DNA of 64,000 bases from JAUIIK01 sp963745675 (GTDB lineage: Bacteria > Chloroflexota > Chloroflexia > Thermomicrobiales > CFX8). Below are positions 1-7,271 of the stretch, one piece after another. Position 1 is the stretch's first letter; each line of letters opens with the position of its first letter. Position numbers and translations under genes: made by a program. Under the pieces are notes generated by a model. It saw only the letters and a program-made list of their open reading frames with translations. It searched no databases and had not been told where the DNA came from. The stretch lies in the NCBI GenBank assembly GCA_963745675.1, contig CAVUYM010000020.1, positions 62,001-126,000 on the forward strand, written 5' to 3'.

Positions 1-1010
1 CCGACGAATCGGAGCCGGGCACCTTCAAAGATCGCGTACTCATGGAAGGCGACCCCTTCGCGTTGATCGAGTCGATGACGATCGCCGGTTACGCCGCCGG
101 TTGCGAGATGGGCTACATCTACGTGCGCGGCGAGTACCCGCTCGCGACCGCCCGGATGCAACATGCGATCGACATTGCCCGTCGGCGCGGCTTTCTCGGC
201 GATGATGTGATGGGCGAAGGCTACAGCTTCGACATCGAGATCCGCCGAGGTGCTGGGGCCTACATTTGTGGCGAGGAGACGTCGCTCTTCAACTCGCTCG
301 AAGGCTTTCGCGGCGAGCCACGGGCCAAACCGCCCTACCCGACACAGGTCGGCCTCTTCGGCAAGCCGACGATGGTCAACAACGTCGAGACGCTGATGAA
401 CCTGCCGCGGATCGTTCTTGAAGGCGGTCCGGCCTATGCCCGCATCGGCACCGAGAACTCGACCGGCACCAAGCTCTTCTGTCTCTCCGGCAGTATTCAG
501 CGACCGGGCATCTACGAATACCCCTTCGGCGTGACGTTACGCGAAGTGCTCGACGCCGCCGGTGGCGTGCCCGAGGGACGTGAACTGCGGGCGGTGCTTC
601 TTGGTGGAGCAGCCAGCAGTTTCGTGACGCCGGACGAGCTCGACATGGAATTGACCTTCGAGGGCACTCGGGCGGCTGGAGCCGCGCTCGGCTCTGCCGT
701 CATCATGCCCTTTGATGATTCGGTTGATATGACTGATATCGTTCTACGGATCGCCGCCTTCTTCCGCGACGAATCCTGCGGCCAGTGCGTGCCCTGTCGG
801 GTCGGCACGGTGCGCCAGCAAGAGGCGTTGCAGCGGCTGGTAGAGGGCAAGACGATCGGGTCGGTCGAAGACGAGATACGCTTGATTGACGAGGTCGCCC
901 AGGTGATGAAGGACGCGTCGATCTGCGGTCTCGGCCATACCGCGCCAATTGCCGTCCAATCCGCGATACAGAAGCTCCATCTTTTCAATGGTAGAAGTGC
1001 GACAACATGA
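1..1010 (+). CDS. NuoF-like NADH-binding subunit of formate dehydrogenase, 5' partial
   Basis: This is the flavin and NADH-binding subunit of an NAD-dependent formate dehydrogenase or related diaphorase module. It passes electrons from iron-sulfur clusters to NAD+ through FMN. The reading frame is open from base 3 and already reads as NuoF family sequence (DESEPGTFKDR) before the first ATG at 42, so the true start lies upstream of the window. Visible features are the glycine-rich nucleotide-binding stretch GAGAYICGEE near residue 85 of the visible part, and the C-terminal 4Fe-4S ligands SCGQCVPC plus a later cysteine in SICGLG. Its stop overlaps the start of the next gene (ATGA), so the two are translationally coupled. 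The neighbouring fdhD and the CPYCGVGC motif in the next gene point to formate dehydrogenase rather than respiratory complex I. Confidence 0.88.
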   Translation, partial: DESEPGTFKDRVLMEGDPFALIESMTIAGYAAGCEMGYIYVRGEYPLATARMQHAIDIARRRGFLGDDVMGEGYSFDIEIRRGAGAYICGEETSLFNSLEGFRGEPRAKPPYPTQVGLFGKPTMVNNVETLMNLPRIVLEGGPAYARIGTENSTGTKLFCLSGSIQRPGIYEYPFGVTLREVLDAAGGVPEGRELRAVLLGGAASSFVTPDELDMELTFEGTRAAGAALGSAVIMPFDDSVDMTDIVLRIAAFFRDESCGQCVPCRVGTVRQQEALQRLVEGKTIGSVEDEIRLIDEVAQVMKDASICGLGHTAPIAVQSAIQKLHLFNGRSATT

Positions 1011-1993
1011 CAGTAGGATCGACGGTTCACAAACTCACGCTCCACACGAACCGCACCGTCTCGCTGACGGTCGACGGCCAGGAGGTCAGCGTGCCCGAGG
1101 GCGCGACGATCATGGAGGCCTGCGACAAGGTCGGGATCGAGACGCCGACGCTCTGCTATGGCGAGACGCTGAAACCGGTCAACGCCTGCCGCGTCTGCGT
1201 CGTCGAGGTCGAGAACTCGCGCACGCTCGTGCCTGCCTGCGCCGCCAAGGCCGAGCAAGGCATGGTCGTTCGGACCGGCACGGACCGCGTGCGCCATAGC
1301 CGCAAACTGGTCATGGAGCTGCTGGCCTCGTCGGTCGATCTCTCCTACGCTGAAGAGCGGGTACGCGGCTACGTCGATGAGTACGACGCGCAACCGGACC
1401 GCTTCGGCCCACCGGCGCCGCAGAACGGCCACAGCCGGGACGATGCTCACACCGGCCACCATCACCCAACCGAAGTCGGCTATGCGGCAACGGTTCAGCA
1501 GCCACCGAAGATCGACAACGATCTCTATGTTCGCGATTACAGTAAGTGCATCCTCTGTTACAAGTGCGTCCAGGGCTGCGGCACCGATCACCAGAATACA
1601 TTTGCCATCGGCGTCGCCGGACGCGGCTTCGATGCCCGGATAGCGACCGAGTTCACCGCGCCGCTGCCGGACTCTGCCTGCGTCTACTGCGGCAACTGCA
1701 TCGCCGTCTGCCCGACCGGCGCGTTGATGTTCAAGAGCGAGTGGGACATGCGCCAGGCTGGCACCTGGGACGAGAGCGAGCAGACCCAGACGAGCACGAT
1801 CTGCCCCTATTGCGGGGTCGGTTGCACGCTCGATCTGCATGTCCAGGACAACCGCATCGTCAAGGTGACCTCGCCGATGGACCACGACGTCACGGTTGGC
1901 AACCTCTGCGTCAAGGGCCGCTTCGGCTGGCAGTTCGTCCAGAACTTCGATGACAACACCAACGGGAGCGAGGAGGCCGGTGCGCCCTCCTGA
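1007..1993 (+). CDS. Formate dehydrogenase iron-sulfur subunit (no catalytic domain)
   Basis: This 328-residue protein carries the electron-transfer half of a formate dehydrogenase alpha subunit. Residues 10-90 form a 2Fe-2S ferredoxin domain with Cys50, 61, 64 and 78. The NuoG-type His-Cys cluster that normally follows has no cysteines here (residues 95-130). A His-rich linker (140-155) leads to two 4Fe-4S motifs, Cys181/184/187/191 and Cys225/228/231/235. Then comes the molybdopterin-type 4Fe-4S motif Cys266/269/273/301. The protein stops about 25 residues after that last motif, where the large molybdopterin-binding catalytic domain would begin in usual family members of about 900 residues. 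The next gene, fdhD, starts inside its 3' end behind an AGGAGG ribosome-binding site, so the stop looks genuine. The catalytic chain may be encoded elsewhere, or the gene may be truncated. Confidence 0.85.
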   Translation: MTVGSTVHKLTLHTNRTVSLTVDGQEVSVPEGATIMEACDKVGIETPTLCYGETLKPVNACRVCVVEVENSRTLVPACAAKAEQGMVVRTGTDRVRHSRKLVMELLASSVDLSYAEERVRGYVDEYDAQPDRFGPPAPQNGHSRDDAHTGHHHPTEVGYAATVQQPPKIDNDLYVRDYSKCILCYKCVQGCGTDHQNTFAIGVAGRGFDARIATEFTAPLPDSACVYCGNCIAVCPTGALMFKSEWDMRQAGTWDESEQTQTSTICPYCGVGCTLDLHVQDNRIVKVTSPMDHDVTVGNLCVKGRFGWQFVQNFDDNTNGSEEAGAPS

Positions 1994-2969
1994 GCAGCGC
2001 TCGGTCCAGGTCGAAGGCGGCATCATCCGGGTCAGCGGCGACGACTGGCAGGAGGCTGACGACCGCCTTGCTGCCGAAGAGCCGCTCGAGATGCGCCTGG
2101 CTTTCTGGGAGCATGGGGAGAGGGTCGAGAAGCCCATCGCCGTCACGATGCGCACCCCCGGTGACGACTTCGAGTTGGCCGTCGGCTTCCTCTTCGGCGA
2201 GGGCATCCTAAAGAAGCGTGAAGACTTCGTCGAGGTCGCCTACTGCCTCGATCTGAATGAGCAACAGAATTTCAATATCGTCTCGGTCTCGCTGATGCCC
2301 GAGGTCCAATTCGACATGTCCCGGCTCGACCGCCACTTCTACACGACCTCCAGCTGTGGGGTCTGTGGCAAGGCGGCCCTGGAAGCGCTGGAGATTACCG
2401 GCTGCGACGTCATCCTCCCCGGCTTCACCGTCGATGCCGACGTCATCAAATCGCTCCCCGCGACCCTCCGCGATGCCCAGTCCGTCTTCGAGCAAACCGG
2501 CGGGCTGCACGCCGCCGGGCTCTTCGACCGCGACGGCAACCTCCTCAGTCTCCGCGAAGACGTCGGCCGCCACAACGCCCTCGACAAAGTCATCGGCGAG
2601 CAGGTCACGGGCGGCAATACCGTTCTGGAAGACCGCATCGTATTGTTGAGTGGCCGCGCCAGCTTCGAACTCCTCCAGAAATCCCTCGTCGCCCGCATCC
2701 CCGTCGTCTGCGCCGTCGGCGCCCCCTCCAGCCTCGCCGTCGAGCTCGCCCACACCTTCGGCATCACCCTCATCGGCTTCACCCGCCCCGACGGCTTCAA
2801 CATCTACACCCATCCGAGCGGGTGGCACGACCAGTGCCGGCACAGGCCGAGGTTGCGGCCACGCCACACCAAAGTGACTGATCGGTCCGTATCGCGGCGG
2901 TCAGTAATACGTTTCCGGGTACTTGGTCAATCGAACATCCATTGGAAGGAGGGACGAAATCGAACGTAA
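1980..2969 (+). CDS. fdhD: Formate dehydrogenase accessory sulfurtransferase FdhD
   Basis: FdhD transfers sulfur to the molybdenum cofactor so that formate dehydrogenase becomes active. The family motif SSCGVCGK with its two cysteines is present near residue 125, and later conserved blocks such as EDVGRHNALDK and GRASFEL are clear. I chose the GTG at 1980 because AGGAGG lies just upstream and the frame is coupled to the iron-sulfur subunit by a 14-base overlap; an ATG at 1896 would lie deep inside that gene. Homology ends near FNIYTHP around 2815. The remaining roughly 50 residues, rich in Arg and Ser, run into a convergent gene and are probably read-through caused by a lost stop or an indel. 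The product is about 329 residues against roughly 260-280 in typical members. Confidence 0.9.
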   Translation: MRPPEQRSVQVEGGIIRVSGDDWQEADDRLAAEEPLEMRLAFWEHGERVEKPIAVTMRTPGDDFELAVGFLFGEGILKKREDFVEVAYCLDLNEQQNFNIVSVSLMPEVQFDMSRLDRHFYTTSSCGVCGKAALEALEITGCDVILPGFTVDADVIKSLPATLRDAQSVFEQTGGLHAAGLFDRDGNLLSLREDVGRHNALDKVIGEQVTGGNTVLEDRIVLLSGRASFELLQKSLVARIPVVCAVGAPSSLAVELAHTFGITLIGFTRPDGFNIYTHPSGWHDQCRHRPRLRPRHTKVTDRSVSRRSVIRFRVLGQSNIHWKEGRNRT

Positions 2970-3611
2970 AATCGCTTGGATTGCCGGAGCAGGGTTCTCT
3001 GGCACGTCCTTACCTTCGTGAACGATGGCGTTTCGGATCTTGATCGCTTCAAGCGTGAGATCAATGTCGCCGGTGCTGAGCCGAAGATGAATTGCGACAG
3101 AGGCAAACTTAGAAGGAAGACTGAGTGTTCGGAGTTGTTGCAACGACACCGCAAGTGCTTTCGACTTATGAGAACGCTGCCGAATATAGAAGTTCAGCGC
3201 AAGCTCAAGGGTCGTAGTCGCCAGAACGAAAGCATAGTTCCCAGCGTATGTTTCAGATTCAGCCCTTGCCTCAACAAAGAGCGAGGTTACCAGCCTTAGC
3301 TCCTCACTCGCGGTAACATCGTTCGTCCGGGATGCGAAAAGTTTGCCGATGTCATCCCAGTCGGAGCGACTAATGTATGTGGACCAATCAGTTTCCGCGA
3401 AGGCAATGTCGTAGTCTGATCCTTGAGATCTGAATTCCCTCATACGCTCGCTAAATTCATCGGGAGTTGGGTCAAATCCGACCGTCGACAGGCCACCGTC
3501 GACACTACGCTTCAAATCGATATTCATGAGCTGCATCTGTCCCAGAGCGAGTGGCGGCGGGAGCCCACCGGTAGAAATCTGCTGGGAATAGCCAGTACTG
3601 GCCGAACTCAA
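2901..3611 (-). CDS. Hypothetical protein with HEPN-like RX4H motif
   Basis: I do not recognise a specific family. The 236-residue protein has a hydrophobic helical middle (residues 120-145) and, near residue 200, the sequence KIRNAIVHEG. This fits the RX4-6H active-site motif of HEPN RNase-type domains, with the polar residue usual after Arg. HEPN proteins are often toxins or RNases paired with small partners. The start is taken as TTG at 3611 with AAGG upstream; an ATG about 28 residues in (MNIDLKRS) is an alternative. It lies 17 bases after a small gene on the same strand, so the two likely form an operon. The DNA is visibly more A/T-rich than the fdh genes, suggesting acquisition by transfer. 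The HEPN assignment rests on one motif. Confidence 0.6.
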   Translation of the reverse strand: MSSASTGYSQQISTGGLPPPLALGQMQLMNIDLKRSVDGGLSTVGFDPTPDEFSERMREFRSQGSDYDIAFAETDWSTYISRSDWDDIGKLFASRTNDVTASEELRLVTSLFVEARAESETYAGNYAFVLATTTLELALNFYIRQRSHKSKALAVSLQQLRTLSLPSKFASVAIHLRLSTGDIDLTLEAIKIRNAIVHEGKDVPENPAPAIQAILRSISSLLPMDVRLTKYPETYY

Positions 3612-3628
3612 GAACCTTAGTATCCCGA

Positions 3629-3985
3629 TTAACTAGATACGCCCTCGTGAGCGATGTTGACGGCCGTCTTGACAATAGTGCGGTAGCGTCGCCCGCGATC
3701 TGAATCTTCGTAGGAGAGTTGATGTGGTTCTCTTAGAAGAGCGAGGTCTTCTTCCGAGAGATTTCCAAACTGGATCTCACCAAACACAATGGAGACGTCG
3801 ATGTCGTGAGGATCTAGTCCCTGTCCATCCGATGGCTCGAACCAGATTAGAGTCTGTGAACTCTCATCGTGCACTGACACGGTAATGGCATCGGCCTGAC
3901 CGCGCGGGAGCCAATTTACGAGGACTATCCCAGCATCTGTATCGCTTTCAATTCTCTGCCGAAACCGAAAGAGCGCCGATGGCAT
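3629..3985 (-). CDS. Small hypothetical protein, possible partner of HEPN-like gene
   Basis: This 118-residue protein has no family that I recognise. It is acidic, has no signal peptide or membrane segment, and contains a central beta-rich part (residues 20-70). The start at ATG 3985 is supported by an AAGGAG ribosome-binding site six bases upstream. It precedes the HEPN-like gene by 17 bases on the same strand, the arrangement expected for an antitoxin or partner followed by an effector, but that role is inference only. Base composition resembles the HEPN-like gene and differs from the surrounding GC-rich genes. Confidence 0.55.
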   Translation of the reverse strand: MPSALFRFRQRIESDTDAGIVLVNWLPRGQADAITVSVHDESSQTLIWFEPSDGQGLDPHDIDVSIVFGEIQFGNLSEEDLALLREPHQLSYEDSDRGRRYRTIVKTAVNIAHEGVSS

Positions 3986-4206
3986 TGGTACTCCTTTTCG
4001 ACACTATGATTACCACAGCACACGACTGGAATAGCTCTACGTTCTCGCCATCCCCCTTGACCATCTTCGCTACATCCGTTCCGAACAAAACGAACTTCGG
4101 CTTTCGACTCCCATTGGCAGTGGCCAAAGCAGGTACCGCCAAGAGGTTCCCAGTGCGATTATGTCGCTGAAGACGCACGTAGCTAAGCTCATGATCATTA
4201 TGATAA

Positions 4207-4605
4207 TCATAGATCAGAGGGCTCAGCGTTCTGCCGCAGCCACTCCTCGATCTCTTCCAGCGACGGCCTGCCCTCGGCGACGTGGACGGCGAAGTCTTCG
4301 AAGGCTTCGTCGGGGACGTAGAGAGTGTGGCCGTTGATCTCCAAAACAACTCGGCCGCGACCGTCGCGGTGCGTTTGTTGCCGTCGACGAAGGGGTGGTT
4401 GAGGATGATCGACTTCGAAGAGCGCGGCGGCTTTGCTGAAAAGATCTGGATAGAACTCCTCATCACCGAAGCCGGCACGTGGGCGGTTTAGCGCTGATTC
4501 CAGGAGATCCATGCTGCGCACGCCATGGCTCCCACCGGTCTCTTCGATGACGCGGCGATGGATCAACAGGACCTCGTCAGTGGTCGGGTACTCAACGCTG
4601 GGCAA
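4207..4605 (-). CDS. doc: Doc/Fic-family toxin, frame interrupted by compensating shifts
   Basis: Doc toxins are Fic-fold kinases that phosphorylate elongation factor Tu and stop translation. The N-terminus (EVLLIHRRVIEETGG, SMDLLESALNRP) and the C-terminus (EINGHTLYVPDEAFEDF) are in the annotated frame. The catalytic motif HPFVDGNKRTA is present in the next frame only. The shift occurs near 4413-4419 (one extra base in GAAG) and is reversed near 4343-4347 (one base missing in a run of T on the coding strand). Restoring both gives a normal 132-residue Doc protein. As written the motif is lost, so the gene is either inactive or misread by sequencing. It overlaps the AbrB-like gene upstream by 14 bases, a standard antitoxin-toxin operon. 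Confidence 0.85.
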   Translation of the reverse strand: MPSVEYPTTDEVLLIHRRVIEETGGSHGVRSMDLLESALNRPRAGFGDEEFYPDLFSKAAALFEVDHPQPPLRRRQQTHRDGRGRVVLEINGHTLYVPDEAFEDFAVHVAEGRPSLEEIEEWLRQNAEPSDL

Positions 4606-4876
4606 GGGATTCCAGCATCGCTCGTCTACGTTCGATGATCGCTTCGATGCGTTCGGCGCGGTCCTGCGCGACCTTGCCGGCGTCGTCAGATCTGTTTAGG
4701 AGCCAGAGGACCAACGCGTCGTCGCCTTGCGAATCGTCAAGGTCGATCGCGTCTCCTTCGGACAGGCTCAAGCGTGAAGCGACATCATCGGGGATTTCGA
4801 TTGATAGCGAGCCGTTGGTGCGGGTGATTCGGGTGCGGTGCATTGGTTGGGGCCGTTCACTTGTTGAGATAGTCAC
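4592..4876 (-). CDS. AbrB/MazE-family antitoxin
   Basis: This is a small DNA-binding antitoxin of the AbrB/SpoVT swapped-hairpin type. The core RITRTNGSLSIEIPDDVASRL with LSLSEGDAIDL matches that fold, followed by an acidic and Arg-rich C-terminal tail (DRAERIEAIIERRRAMLE) which would bind the toxin. Conservation begins at the internal ATG at 4843 (MHRTRI), so the protein may be 83 rather than 94 residues; neither start has a clear ribosome-binding site. It is followed directly by the Doc toxin with a 14-base overlap. Such antitoxins normally repress their own operon, and regulation here is inferred from that. Confidence 0.75.
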   Translation of the reverse strand: MTISTSERPQPMHRTRITRTNGSLSIEIPDDVASRLSLSEGDAIDLDDSQGDDALVLWLLNRSDDAGKVAQDRAERIEAIIERRRAMLESLAQR

Positions 4877-5145
4877 GTTTGAATGAAGTCTACAGGTTGG
4901 ATGGAATCGAGCGGTTGACTGTTCGACGACGACGCTCTCAGTGCGCTCGAAAGCACCAACATTGGCATCCCGAGGCGAGGCTTTGGGAGCAGAGGGATCT
5001 ACGTGCGGGCATTGATGTTGCGGGATCGAGACGAGGCTCAGTGTCGGCAGTTCCGACTTATGCCGTCACTTCACGATAAGTCGGCTAGATCCTTCACTGC
5101 GCGGAGCCTTCGTTCAGGATGACATTAATGTGGGCGGGTTCTGTC

Positions 5146-6867
5146 TCAGTTGGACGGAGTCGACTGGGTCGATGCTCGGATCCGATCACTCGTCATCGAG
5201 GCCGGTTGAGTAGTCGCGCTCCAGCTTGCTTCGCGGGTGAAATAGCCGCGCTGGAGGTCACGGGCGATGAGGGTGGGATCGCGGTCGGCGGGTGGGCCGT
5301 AGCCACCGCCACCGGGGGTGCGGACCTGGACCCAGTCGCCGGGTTTGAGGCGGTAGCCTTCGCCTTTGGAGGTGTGAGGCGGGCGGGTGATTGCGCCGGA
5401 TTGGTTGACTTCGATCTCGTTCATCGCGCCGGGAAGGCCGCCGTCGAGACCGTGGGGGCCGGTGCGGCCATGCTCCATCAGGAACGATGCCGTGCCCTCG
5501 CCGCGCAGCAGGCGGGTGCGGTAGCTGACGCCGAAGCCGCCACGGTGTTTGCCCGCGCCAGCCGAGCCCTCGCGCAGGGCGTACTCCTCGAAGAGGATCG
5601 GGTAGTGCTGCTCCAGGACCTCGATCGGCTGGGTCTTCGAGATGCCGACCGTCGAGCAGCCGTTGGTCAGCCCATCGGTCTCCCACCAGCCGCCGTAGCC
5701 GCCACCGCTGAAGAAGTACATGACGTAGGGCCGTTCGTGCTTCGGGTCGTATCCGCCGAGGGCATAGTTGCCGCTCGTGCCAGCCGGGGCGGCGAACATG
5801 CGATCCGGGATCGCCTGGCCCATCGCGCCGAAGACCGACTCCATGATCCGTTGCGCGACCTCGGCGGCACAGGCTGCCACCGGTCGCGGGTACTCGGCGT
5901 AGAGGAAGGTGCCGTGTGGCGGCGCGATGTGCAGCGGCTCGAAGCAGCCGGCGTTGATCGGGACGTCAGGGAAGATGTGCTTCAGCGCGACATAAACAGA
6001 AGATTGGGTCGTCGCCCAGACCGAGTTGACCGGGCCGAGGGAGGGCGGGCTGCTCTCGCTGAAATCGAAGTGGATGTCGCCGCCATCGACGGTCATCTTC
6101 AGCTTGATCTCCAGCAGTTCATCGACGACGCCGTCGCTGTCCATGTAGCTGGAGAATTCGTAGACGCCGTCGGGCACGGTCTCGATATGAGCACGCATCT
6201 GTCGCGCCGAGCGTTCCTTCAGTTCGTCGATAGCTTCGAGGACGGTGTCGGAGCCGTAGCGGTCGAGCAGCGTCGTCAGTCGTCGCGCCCCGACGCTCAG
6301 CGCGCCGACCTGGGCCTTGATGTCGCCGATGCGCTCCTCGGGGACGCGGATGTTGTGGAGGACGATGTCGAGAATATCCTGGTCAAGCACGCCGCGCCGG
6401 TAGAGTTTCACCGGCGGCAGGCGCAAACCCTCCTGCTGGATTTCGGTGGCGGTGCTGGTGAAGCCGCCGGGGACGATACCGCCGGTATCGGGCCAGTGGC
6501 CGGTGTTCGAGAGATAGCACCAGAGTTCGTCCTTGTAATAGAAGGGACGGACCATCTTGACGTCCATCAGGTGGGTGCCGCCGAGGTAGGGGTCGTTGAC
6601 CAGAATGACGTCGCCCGGTTCGAGGTCCTGTCTCCGCTCGATGACGCCCTGGGTGGTGAACTGCATGACGCCGATGAAGATCGGCAGGCCCAGTTCGCCC
6701 TGGGCGATCATCTCGCCGGTGACAGGCGCGTAGATGCCGTTCGAGCGGTCGAAGGATTCGGAGATGACCGGAGAGAAGGAGGTCTTTTCGTGGACGAGGT
6801 CCATCTCGGAGCAGACCTGCGACAGGCCGTTCTGGATGACTGCCAGCGTCACCGGATCGAGTGCCAT
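5146..6867 (-). CDS. hyuB: Hydantoinase B / oxoprolinase family subunit
   Basis: This intact 573-residue protein is the B subunit of the hydantoinase / 5-oxoprolinase / acetone carboxylase superfamily, which hydrolyses cyclic amides or related compounds with ATP together with subunit A. Diagnostic blocks are the N-terminal MALDPVTLAVIQNGL, LGLPIFIGVM, VNDPYLGGTHLMD and the C-terminal GGGYGPP. Its ATG shares one base with the stop of the cupin gene (TGATG), showing translational coupling. It is the last gene of the operon hyuA-cupin-hyuB. The C-terminal 30 residues after the GGGYGPP region are Ser/Thr-rich and probably dispensable. The substrate cannot be told from sequence. Confidence 0.93.
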   Translation of the reverse strand: MALDPVTLAVIQNGLSQVCSEMDLVHEKTSFSPVISESFDRSNGIYAPVTGEMIAQGELGLPIFIGVMQFTTQGVIERRQDLEPGDVILVNDPYLGGTHLMDVKMVRPFYYKDELWCYLSNTGHWPDTGGIVPGGFTSTATEIQQEGLRLPPVKLYRRGVLDQDILDIVLHNIRVPEERIGDIKAQVGALSVGARRLTTLLDRYGSDTVLEAIDELKERSARQMRAHIETVPDGVYEFSSYMDSDGVVDELLEIKLKMTVDGGDIHFDFSESSPPSLGPVNSVWATTQSSVYVALKHIFPDVPINAGCFEPLHIAPPHGTFLYAEYPRPVAACAAEVAQRIMESVFGAMGQAIPDRMFAAPAGTSGNYALGGYDPKHERPYVMYFFSGGGYGGWWETDGLTNGCSTVGISKTQPIEVLEQHYPILFEEYALREGSAGAGKHRGGFGVSYRTRLLRGEGTASFLMEHGRTGPHGLDGGLPGAMNEIEVNQSGAITRPPHTSKGEGYRLKPGDWVQVRTPGGGGYGPPADRDPTLIARDLQRGYFTREASWSATTQPASMTSDRIRASTQSTPSN

Positions 6868-7268
6868 CAGCCGGCCTCCTCGTCAACGGGCCAGCGGCCT
6901 TCGACCACGACCGCTTCGCTGGGACCGGGCCAGGTCGGCACCGTGGTGATGATCAGCTCAAGCTCTTCTTCGCCATCGTTGCGAAACTGGAAATGAGTTC
7001 CGAGCGGGACGGTCAGGCAGAGATCCGGCTCAAGTTCGACGATCTGCTCCTGCTCGCCCTGCTTCCTCCACATGCGCCCGTAGCCTGCAAGCACGTACCA
7101 GAGCTCTTCGACGGTGCGATGGCGGACGGGAATTGAGATCTTCCCGGGCGGCAAGGTGAAATGGGCCATTCCGGCTTCCCTGAGCTCCAGCAGCATGCGC
7201 AGCTCAGACTGATCGGGGGCGAGGCCGTCCGGATCCAGCGGCAGTTGTTTCGTCTCAAATTCCGCCAC
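6867..7268 (-). CDS. Cupin-domain protein within hydantoinase operon
   Basis: This 133-residue protein is a single-domain cupin. It carries the first cupin motif as VRHRTVEELWYVLAG and the second as VPLGTHFQFRN, separated by the usual glycine-rich turn. Cupins bind a metal and act as small enzymes or ligand sensors. It lies three bases after hyuA and overlaps hyuB by one base, so the three are certainly co-transcribed. This position suggests a role with the same substrate, perhaps as an isomerase, hydrolase or stabilising protein, but this is inference from context. Confidence 0.88.
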   Translation of the reverse strand: MAEFETKQLPLDPDGLAPDQSELRMLLELREAGMAHFTLPPGKISIPVRHRTVEELWYVLAGYGRMWRKQGEQEQIVELEPDLCLTVPLGTHFQFRNDGEEELELIITTVPTWPGPSEAVVVEGRWPVDEEAG

Positions 7269-7271
7269 GCT

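Noticed and set aside
512..2206. Long 564-codon minus-strand frame over the formate dehydrogenase genes
   Set aside because: Antisense shadow of the NuoF-like and iron-sulfur subunit genes; no domain is recognisable.
5119..6996. Long 625-codon plus-strand frame over hyuB
   Set aside because: It is the antisense shadow of the intact hyuB gene. The composition (Asp, Val, Arg and Gly-rich, no motif) is typical of the complementary frame in GC-rich DNA.
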